Shown piece by piece: positions 1-8,200 of a stretch of 64,000 nucleotides of DNA. The notes under the pieces were generated by a model that worked only from the letters and a program-made list of their open reading frames with translations, had not been told where the DNA came from and made no database searches. The number at the start of each line of letters is the position of its first letter. Positions within the stretch are counted from its first letter, which is position 1. Source of the stretch: Thiomonas sp. FB-6 (GTDB lineage: Bacteria > Pseudomonadota > Gammaproteobacteria > Burkholderiales > Burkholderiaceae_C); contig NZ_KB898472.1 in assembly GCF_000377645.1 (NCBI RefSeq), forward strand, positions 62,001-126,000, given 5' to 3'. Position numbers and translations under genes: made by a program.

Positions 1-14
1 AGATATAACGCCAT

Positions 15-27
15 GCTGCGTCGCAGC
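15..27. promoter_or_regulatory. Short inverted repeat upstream of aceA
   Basis: Six-base arms GCTGCG and CGCAGC flank a single T, about 50 bp before the aceA start. An A/T-rich stretch (TATAAC at 4-9) lies just before it and could be part of a promoter. The position suits an operator for a carbon-source regulator, but the dyad is short and no known regulator site is recognised. The upstream gene is outside the window. Confidence 0.25.
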
Positions 28-77
28 TTTGCAGTACGCTGGGTACCAGTCTCAACACCTCCAACGGAGATCCTCTC

Positions 78-1385
<1,308 letters not shown>

Positions 1386-1426
1386 ACCACCTCCAGGAAA
1401 AGCACACGGCGAAGACCGAGGAGACG

Positions 1427-1495
1427 GCCCCGCGTGAGCGGGGCAGCGCATGAACGGGCAGGGGCCCGGTCCGCGGAAGCGGGCCGGGCCCTTTT
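1427..1495 (+). terminator. Tandem hairpins and intrinsic terminator after aceA
   Basis: Two hairpins follow aceA. The first (1427-1444) has 7-bp arms GCCCCGC/GCGGGGC closed by a GTGA loop. The second (1462-1491) has 13-bp arms with one G-T pair and a GGAA loop, followed immediately by TTTT at 1492-1495. The second is a textbook Rho-independent terminator for aceA. It also protects the convergent smpB gene, whose stop is at 1521. Confidence 0.8.
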
Positions 1496-1520
1496 CCCTG
1501 GGCGCCCGGCGCGTGGCCTC

Positions 1521-1967
1521 TTAGCTGGGGCGGCGCATCAGGCGCGCCTTCTCGCGGTCCCAGTCGCGCTTGGCCTCGGTGTCGCGCTTGTCGTGCATCT
1601 TCTTGCCGCGCCCCAGCGCGAAATCGAGCTTGACGCGCCCCTGCTTCTCGTGCAGGTTCAGGGGCACCAGGGTGTAGCCGCGCTGCTCGACCTTGCCGAT
1701 CAGGCGCCGGATCTCGGCCTTGTGCATCAGCAGCTTGCGCGTGCGGCTGGCGTCGGGGTGCACGTGGGTGGAGGCGCTCTGCAGCGCCGTCACGTTCATG
1801 CCCACGAGGTAGAGCTCGCCGTCGCGGATCAGCACGTAGCCGTCCAGCAGCTGTGCGCGCCCGGCGCGGATGGCCTTGACCTCCCAGCCTTCGAGCACGA
1901 GCCCGGCCTCGAAGCGCTCCTCGAGGAAGTAGTTGAAGGAGGCCTTGCGGTTTTCGGCGATGAGCAT
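1521..1967 (-). CDS. smpB: SsrA-binding protein SmpB
   Basis: Binds tmRNA (SsrA) and delivers it to stalled ribosomes for trans-translation. The 148-residue sequence has the family layout: N-terminal IAENRKA, core [15 protein letters not shown], the H-V-H-P-D loop, and a basic C-terminal tail rich in KK, DKR and RR that enters the decoding centre. The ATG at 1967 gives the expected N-terminus. It is transcribed toward aceA and divergently from ratA, the usual smpB/ratA arrangement in betaproteobacteria. No tmRNA gene is visible in the window. Confidence 0.97.
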   Translation of the reverse strand: MLIAENRKASFNYFLEERFEAGLVLEGWEVKAIRAGRAQLLDGYVLIRDGELYLVGMNVTALQSASTHVHPDASRTRKLLMHKAEIRRLIGKVEQRGYTLVPLNLHEKQGRVKLDFALGRGKKMHDKRDTEAKRDWDREKARLMRRPS

Positions 1968-2072
1968 GGACGGGCAGATGGGGGCGCGGCGCCGCGCTTC
2001 AAGGCTGCGGCTGACGGGGCCGCGCTGGCGCGGCGTTGCGTGCGTGACGGGTGGGCCGCACTCGGGTGTTCC

Positions 2073-2078
2073 TACAAT
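2073..2078 (+). promoter_or_regulatory. Candidate -10 hexamer for ratA-rnfH
   Basis: TACAAT, a 5/6 match to the sigma-70 -10 consensus, lies 22 bp before the ratA ATG in the smpB/ratA divergent intergenic region. No convincing -35 box is seen at the right distance. The same hexamer appears before ffs and dnaX in this window. Confidence 0.4.
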
Positions 2079-2100
2079 CCCTCATTTTACGAACTCGCCC

Positions 2101-2544
2101 ATGGCCCAGGTCCGCAAGTCCGTTCTCATCTGGTACAGCGCGCAGCAGATGTACGCGCTGGTGGCCGACGTGGCGTCCTACCCCCAGTTCCTTCCCTGGT
2201 GCGGAGGGGTGGAGATTCACGAGTCCAGCGAGCACGCGATGCGGGCCACCATCCGCATCGACTTCAAGGGCGTACGCCAGAGTTTCACCACCCAGAACCG
2301 GCAGGAACCCGGGCGCGAGATCCACATGCAACTGGTCGAGGGGCCTTTCAGCCAGTTGCAGGGGCGCTGGCATTTCTTCCCCTTGCAGGACGGGCAGGCC
2401 TGCCGCATCGAGTTCGAACTCGACTACCACTTTTCCAGCCGCCTGGTCGACACCGTGATCGGGCCGGTGTTCGGACATATCGCGAAAACCTTCGTCGAGT
2501 CCTTCGTCGAGCGCGCCGAGCAGGTCTACGGGAGCGCCGGATGA
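2101..2544 (+). CDS. ratA: RatA / COQ10-type START-like protein
   Basis: 147-residue protein of the polyketide cyclase/START-like fold (RatA, YfjG, Coq10 family). It begins MAQVRKSVLI with the typical YSAQQMYALVADVASYPQFLPWC segment, which lines the hydrophobic cavity. E. coli RatA is reported to inhibit ribosome subunit association, and mitochondrial Coq10 binds ubiquinone, so the cellular role is not certain. An upstream in-frame start at 1933 exists but overlaps smpB on the other strand and adds no conserved sequence; the ATG at 2101 fits the family. Its stop overlaps the rnfH start (ATGA), so the two genes are translationally coupled. Confidence 0.93.
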   Translation: MAQVRKSVLIWYSAQQMYALVADVASYPQFLPWCGGVEIHESSEHAMRATIRIDFKGVRQSFTTQNRQEPGREIHMQLVEGPFSQLQGRWHFFPLQDGQACRIEFELDYHFSSRLVDTVIGPVFGHIAKTFVESFVERAEQVYGSAG

Positions 2545-2906
2545 GCGGCGCGGGCCCGACCCTGCGCTGCAGCGTGTTCTGGAGCGACGGCGCCGGCGGG
2601 GACGTGCTGCGCGAGCTGGAACTGCCGGCCGGCGCCACGCTGGCCGACGCGGTGCTCGCCAGCGGCATCGCCGCGCTGCTGCCGGACGCCGGCTGGCGCG
2701 AGCCGGCGGGGGCGCTGCGCCTGGCCGTGTGGGGGCGCCTGCGCGAAGCCGGCGAGGCGCTGCACGACGGCGACCGCGTGGACCTGACACGCCCGCTGCG
2801 CATCGATCCGAAGGAGGCGCGGCGCCTGCGCGCGCGCGGCGCGGACCGGCGCAGGGCCGCCAGGGGTGCTTCGAGGCCCCGCGATCGGGATCCTCAGGCC
2901 GGCTGA
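2541..2906 (+). CDS. rnfH: RnfH/RatB family ubiquitin-like protein
   Basis: 121-residue small protein of the RnfH (UPF0125, RatB) family with a beta-grasp, ubiquitin-like fold. Visible features are the N-terminal strand with SVFWSD, the ELPAGATLADAVLASG segment, the VWGRLREAGEALHDGDRVDLTRPL core, and a basic RIDPKEARRLR tail. The molecular role is not established; the gene sits beside ratA in many proteobacteria. It starts in the ATGA overlap with ratA. Its last 13 bases overlap the 3' end of risS on the opposite strand. The C-terminal 25 residues are highly basic and less conserved. Confidence 0.9.
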   Translation: MSGAGPTLRCSVFWSDGAGGDVLRELELPAGATLADAVLASGIAALLPDAGWREPAGALRLAVWGRLREAGEALHDGDRVDLTRPLRIDPKEARRLRARGADRRRAARGASRPRDRDPQAG

Positions 2907-4291
2907 AGGGTCGGCAGGTCGGCCGGGTCGCGGGGCAGCCACACGCGCACGAGCAGTCCGCCGCCGGGCGCGTTGAGCAATTCGACCCGCCCGCCCATGC
3001 GGGCTACCGTGCGCTCGACGATGGACAGCCCCAGGCCGGTGCCCTTGGCCGAGGTGCGCGCCGCATCCCCGCGGAAGAAGGGGCGCGTGAGCAGCGCCAG
3101 CTGCTCCGGCGGCACGCCGGGGCCGTGGTCGCGCACGGTGATGGCCACCTCGCCGGTGCGCCGCAGGAAGCCGATGTCGACCTCCGCCGCATCCTGCTCG
3201 GCGCCGCGGGCGTAGCGCCGTGCGTTTTCCAGCAGGTTGGTCAGCACCCGCCGCAGTTCCAGCTCGTCGGCCAGCGCCCACGCCGCGGTGCCCGGGTCGA
3301 TGCGGATGCGCAGGTCGCCCCATTTGTCCAGGTCGCTGCGCACGCGAGCGGCCAGTTCCGGAAGGTCCACGCGCTGGTGCACCGGGCTGGCCGAGCGCGC
3401 GTATTCCATGAACTTGCTGATGATCGAGTCGGCCTGCTCGATGTCGTCGATGATGTCGCGCCGCGCCTGTTCGTCGGGCACGCTGAGCTCGGCCTCCAGG
3501 CGCAGCCGGGCCAGCGGCGTGCGGATGTCGTGGGAGATGCCGGCCAGCATCAGCGTGCGCTCCTGCTCGATTTCCTGCAGCGCGCGCGCCATGCGGTTGA
3601 AGCCGCGGTTGACGTCGCGGATCTCCTCGGTGCCCGAGGTCTCGTCGAGCTGGTGCGAGAAATCGCCTTCGCGCACCCGCGCGGTGGCCAGGCTGAGGTC
3701 GCGCAGCGGGCGGTTGACGAATCCGGCGATGACGGCAGCGCCGATCAGCGCCAGCAGCGTCGCCAGCACGCCGCCGATGACCCAGGTCTCGCCGAGCGAC
3801 TCGTCGATGCGCGAGGGGTCCAGCAGCAGCCAGTAGCGGTCGGTGCCGATGCGGAAGCCGATCCACAGGCCCGACTCGCCGTTGACCGAGTCGGCGAAAT
3901 TGAGCTGCTCGTGCAGGCGCGCGCCCACGGTGGTCGCCAGGCGCCGCGTGAATTCGTTGCGCTCCATCGGCGTCCAGCGGTCGGCGCTGTGCCGGGGGTA
4001 GATGTAGATGTCCTCGCGGCGCACCAGTTCGTCGAGCAGGGCGTTGCGGGCCTGCGGCGCCGAATGCACCAGCGCGATGCGCGTGAGGTCGATGAGGCTG
4101 GTGATCTGGCGCGCCGTCTGCTCGATCTGCTGGTCGGTCTGCTGCACCCGGAAGCTCTGGAACCAGGCGGCCAGGCTCACCGACAGCAGCGCCACGATGA
4201 GCACGAAGGTGCGCCAGTACAGGCGACCGGAGAGCTGCCCGAAAAACTGGCGGGCGCGGGATTCGCGCGGGGACGCGGGATTCGCTGGCAT
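2894..4291 (-). CDS. risS: EnvZ/RisS-type sensor histidine kinase
   Basis: 465-residue inner-membrane kinase, partner of the response regulator encoded immediately upstream. Domains in order: TM1 around residues 24-46, a periplasmic sensor loop, TM2 around 165-188, a HAMP linker, the dimerisation/phosphoacceptor segment GISHDIRTPLARLRLE with His near residue 254, then the ATPase domain. The ATPase has an N-box (TNLLENARRY, near 352), G1 (DHGPGVP) and G2 (GTGLGLSIV). The motif order and HAMP fit the EnvZ/RisS group, linked to osmolarity or acid response in other Burkholderiales; the stimulus here cannot be read. Stop and rnfH stop overlap tail to tail. Confidence 0.92.
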   Translation of the reverse strand: MPANPASPRESRARQFFGQLSGRLYWRTFVLIVALLSVSLAAWFQSFRVQQTDQQIEQTARQITSLIDLTRIALVHSAPQARNALLDELVRREDIYIYPRHSADRWTPMERNEFTRRLATTVGARLHEQLNFADSVNGESGLWIGFRIGTDRYWLLLDPSRIDESLGETWVIGGVLATLLALIGAAVIAGFVNRPLRDLSLATARVREGDFSHQLDETSGTEEIRDVNRGFNRMARALQEIEQERTLMLAGISHDIRTPLARLRLEAELSVPDEQARRDIIDDIEQADSIISKFMEYARSASPVHQRVDLPELAARVRSDLDKWGDLRIRIDPGTAAWALADELELRRVLTNLLENARRYARGAEQDAAEVDIGFLRRTGEVAITVRDHGPGVPPEQLALLTRPFFRGDAARTSAKGTGLGLSIVERTVARMGGRVELLNAPGGGLLVRVWLPRDPADLPTLQPA

Positions 4292-4339
4292 GGGTGGCCG
4301 CGGCTCGTGGAATGTGCCGCGGCCGGCGCGCCGCGGGGG

Positions 4340-5068
4340 TCAGGCGTCCTTGGTGTCGGGCACGAACACGTAGCCCACGCCCCACACGGTCTGGATGTAG
4401 CGCGGGTGCGCGGGGTCGATCTCGACGATCTTGCGCAGGCGCGAGATCGCCACGTCCAGGCTGCGGTCGAAGGCCTCGTAGTCGCGCCCGCGCGCCAGCT
4501 CGGCCAGGCGGTCGCGCGACAGCGGCTGGCGCGGGTGGCGCACCAGCGCCTTGAGCATCGCGAACTCGCCGGTGGTCAGGTTGATCAGCTCGCCGTTGCG
4601 CGAGAGCTCGCGGCGCGCCAGGTCCAGGCTGAAGGGGCCGAACACCACGGTTTCGTCGTCGCGCGCCGGCGCGCCGGGCAGTTCGGGGTTGGGCTGGCGG
4701 CGCAGCACCGCGCTGATGCGCGCCAGCAGCTCGCGCGGGTTGAAGGGCTTGGGCAGGTAGTCGTCCGCGCCGACCTCCAGGCCGATGATGCGGTCCACGT
4801 CCTCGCCCTTGGCGGTGAGCATGATGATGGGCGTGAAGTCCTTGGACGCGCGCATGCGCTTGCACACGGTCAGGCCGTCCTCGCCGGGCAGCATCAGGTC
4901 CAGCACGACCAGGTCGAAGCGCTCCTTGACCATGACCCTTTGCATGGTCTTGGCGTCCTCGGCGACGAACACCTCGTAGTTCTCCTGGGTCAGGTAGCGG
5001 CGCAGGAGGTCGCGAATACGGGCGTCGTCGTCGACGACCAGGATTTTCTTCGGCTTGTCTTGTTGCAT
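4340..5068 (-). CDS. risA: OmpR/RisA-type response regulator
   Basis: 242-residue OmpR-family transcription factor. The receiver domain carries the acidic pocket VVDDDARIR, phosphoacceptor Asp57 in LDLMLPGED, the T in IIMLTAKGED and the K in LPKPFNPREL. The C-terminal winged-helix domain ends in RYIQTVWGVGYVF, typical of OmpR. The ATG at 5068 starts MQQDKPKKILVV, matching OmpR/RisA N-termini; frames open further upstream would run antisense through uvrA. It precedes risS by 48 bp in the same operon and is divergent from uvrA across a 171-bp intergenic region. The name is by homology to the Bordetella/Burkholderia RisAS pair. Confidence 0.93.
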   Translation of the reverse strand: MQQDKPKKILVVDDDARIRDLLRRYLTQENYEVFVAEDAKTMQRVMVKERFDLVVLDLMLPGEDGLTVCKRMRASKDFTPIIMLTAKGEDVDRIIGLEVGADDYLPKPFNPRELLARISAVLRRQPNPELPGAPARDDETVVFGPFSLDLARRELSRNGELINLTTGEFAMLKALVRHPRQPLSRDRLAELARGRDYEAFDRSLDVAISRLRKIVEIDPAHPRYIQTVWGVGYVFVPDTKDA

Positions 5069-5221
5069 GGCGAATCCGTCGGTGCCCCGCAGCGCCCGGA
5101 CTCGCACGGTCCGGGCCGCGCAGGACGGGCCCCGCAGTGGGTACCGGATAAATGTAACCGCGTTGCCGCGGCCTCGACAAGTTTCCAAAAGTCTCCGTCG
5201 GGTCTGCCCGGAAACGCGCGA

Positions 5222-5237
5222 CTGCGTATAGTTCCAG
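5222..5237 (+). promoter_or_regulatory. LexA-like SOS box over the uvrA -10
   Basis: The sequence reads CTG, ten bases, CAG and spans a TATAGT hexamer (5227-5232) located 7 bp before the uvrA ATG. LexA boxes of beta- and gammaproteobacteria are CTGT-N8-ACAG; here the outer CTG/CAG triplets are intact, but the inner T and A are both C. A repressor here would cover the -10 and the initiation site. uvrA is a classic SOS gene, which makes the match more plausible than chance, but it is imperfect. Confidence 0.5.
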
Positions 5238-5239
5238 GA

Positions 5240-8200
5240 ATGACAGCGAGCGAAACGACACCCGCCCACGATCCCGGCAGCATCGAATTGCGCGGGGCGC
5301 ACCAGAACAACCTGAAAAATCTCGACCTGTCGATCCCCCTGGGACAGATCGTGGTCGTGACCGGGGTGTCGGGCTCGGGCAAGAGCTCGCTGGCCTTCGA
5401 TACCGTCTACGCCGAGGGACAGCGGCGCTACGTCGAGACCTTCTCGCCCTACGCGCGCCAGTTCCTGGACCGCATGGACCGCCCCCGGGTGGACCATATC
5501 GGCGGCATCCTGCCGGCCATCGCCATCGACCAGACCAATCCGGTGCGCACCTCGCGCTCGACGGTGGCGACCATGACCGAGCTGGCCGACCACCTCAAGC
5601 TGCTGTACGCGCGCCGCGCCCGCCTGGTGTGCCGGCGCTGCGCCGGTGAGGTGCGGCGCGACGACGCCTCCAGCATCGCCGCCGACCTGCGGCGCCGTGC
5701 CGCCGCCGCCGGGGACCCGCGCCTGGTGCTGAGTTTCCCGGTGGCGGTGCCCGCCCAGCTCGAGGAGCAGGTGGTGCTCGACGGCCTGGCGGCCCAGGGC
5801 TACACGCGGGTGCACGCGCGCAGCGGCGCCACGCTGCACGTCGTGCAGGACCGCTTCCGGGCCGGCGGCGTGGAGAGCGCACGCCTGCTGGAAGCCATCG
5901 AGGCGGCGCTGCAGCGCGGCCAGGGCCGCGTGGCGGTGTGGCCGCTGGCCGACGGCGCCGGCGCCACGGAGGGTGCCGGCCCGCCGGAGGCCGACCCCGC
6001 GCAGGCCTGGAGGTATTCCGCCGACCTGCATTGCGCGCGCTGCGACATCGCCTACCGCGACCCCAGCCCGGGGCTGTTCAGCTTCAACTCGGCGCTGGGC
6101 GCCTGCGAGACCTGCCGCGGTTTCGGCCGCACCCTCGGGGTGGACTGGGGCCTGGTGATCCCCGACGCCACGAAAAGCCTGCGCGGCGGCGCGGTCAAGC
6201 CCTGGCAGACGGCCAGCTTCAAGGACGCGCAGCGCGACCTGGAGCGCCACGGCGCCGGCGCCGGCGTGCGCCTGGACGTCCCCTGGAGTCAATTGGAGCC
6301 GCGCGAACGCGACTGGGTGATCGACGGCGACCCCGCCTTCAGCGGCAAGTGGGAGACCCAGTACTACGGCGTGCGCCGCTTTTTCGAGTGGCTGGAGACC
6401 CGCACCTACAAGATGCACGTGCGGGTGCTGCTGTCCAAGTACCGCAGTTCCAGCCTGTGCCCCGCCTGCGGCGGCGCCCGGCTCAAGCTCGACGGCCTGC
6501 TGTGGCGCGTGGGCAGCGCCCAGGCGGCGAGCTCCAGCGGCGCGCAGCGCCTGCGTCCCCACGGCGTGGAGTGGGGCGACGAGCAGATGCGCGAGCTGGC
6601 CGGGCTGAACCTGCACGAGGTGATGCAGCTGCCGGTGGCGCGCGCCTTCGAGTTCTTCGGCGCGGTCGAGCACGAGGCCGGCGCCGACGCGGCCACGCGA
6701 TTGCTGCTGGACGAGATCCGCGCGCGCCTGCGCTACCTGCTCGACGTGGGGCTGGGCTACCTGAGCCTGGACCGCCAGTCGCGCACGCTGTCGGGCGGCG
6801 AGGTGCAGCGCATCAACCTGACCACCGCGCTGGGTACCTCGCTGACCCAGACCCTGTTCGTGCTGGACGAGCCTTCCATCGGACTGCACCCGCGCGACCT
6901 GCACCGCCTGAGCGCGGTCCTGCAGGGCCTGAAAAGCGCCGGCAACAGCCTGCTGGTGGTCGAGCACGATCCGCAGATCATGCTGGCGGCGGACCACCTG
7001 ATCGAACTCGGCCCCGGTGCCGGCGAGCACGGCGGGCAGATCGTGTTCCAGGGCGGCCTGGATGCGCTGCGCCGCGCCGACACCCTGACCGGCGCCTATC
7101 TGCGGGGCGAGCGCAGCGTGCGCCAGTCGCGCACGCTGCGGCGCCTGCGCCGCGACGAGCACGGGCATCTGCAGGCGCCGCGCCTGATCCTGGAGGGCGC
7201 GCGCCAGCACAACCTGCGCGAGCTCACGGTGGAATTCCCGCTGCACGCGCTGGTCGCGGTCACCGGCGTGTCGGGCTGCGGCAAGTCCACGCTGGTGGGC
7301 GACGTGCTGTGGCCCGCGCTGGCGCGCGCGCTGGGCAAGAGCTCGCCCGAGCCCGGCGCCTTTTCGCGCCTGCTCGGCGCCGAGCAGGTGGCCGACGTGG
7401 TGCTGGTGGACCAGAGCGCGCTGGGCAAGACCGCGCGTTCCAACCCGGTCAGCTTCGTCGGCGCCTTCGACGCGCTGCGCAAGCGCTTCGCGGCGCTGCC
7501 GGAGGCGCAGCGCCGCGGCTACACCGCGGGCACCTTCAGCTTCAACAGCGGCGACGGGCGTTGCCCCACCTGCGGCGGCTCGGGCTTCGAGCATGTGGAG
7601 ATGCAGTTCCTCTCCGACGTGTACCTGCGCTGCCCCGACTGCGACGGCCGGCGCTACCGTGCCGAGGTGCTGGAGCTGCGCCTGGACCTGCCCGGCGGGC
7701 GCAGCCTGAACGTGGCCGACGTGCTGGAGCTGACGGTGGCCGAGGCCCTGGAGCTGTTCGCCGGCGAGCGCGACCTGCAGGCCGGGCTGCGCGCGCTGCA
7801 GGCGGTGGGCCTGGACTACCTGCGCCTGGGCCAGCCCACGCCGACCCTGTCGGGCGGCGAGGCGCAGCGCCTGAAACTCGCCGCCTTCCTGGCCGAGGCC
7901 CGGCGCAGTGCCGGGCGCGGGGCCGCGCGCGGTTCGCTGTTCCTGCTCGACGAGCCCACCACGGGGCTGCATTTCGACGACATCGCGCGCCTGCTGCGCG
8001 CGCTGCACGAGCTGGTCGACGCAGGCCACAGCGTGGTGCTGATCGAGCACAACCTGGACGTCGTCGCCGCCAGCGACTGGGTCATCGACCTGGGCCCCGA
8101 GGGCGGCGACGGCGGCGGCACGCTGGTGGTGGCGGGTCCGCCGGAGGAGGTGGAGGCCTGCGAGGCCTCGCACACCGGGCAGGCGCTGCGCGCCTACCGC

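Noticed and set aside
2101-2906. ratA-rnfH as a toxin-antitoxin system
   Set aside because: RatA is sometimes annotated as a toxin, but both proteins belong to widespread housekeeping families, and rnfH does not resemble an antitoxin. Conserved context beside smpB argues against a selfish module.
2526-5261. Long minus-strand frame overlapping risS and risA
   Set aside because: Arg/Ala/Pro-rich shadow of the two-component genes in another frame; no conserved motif.
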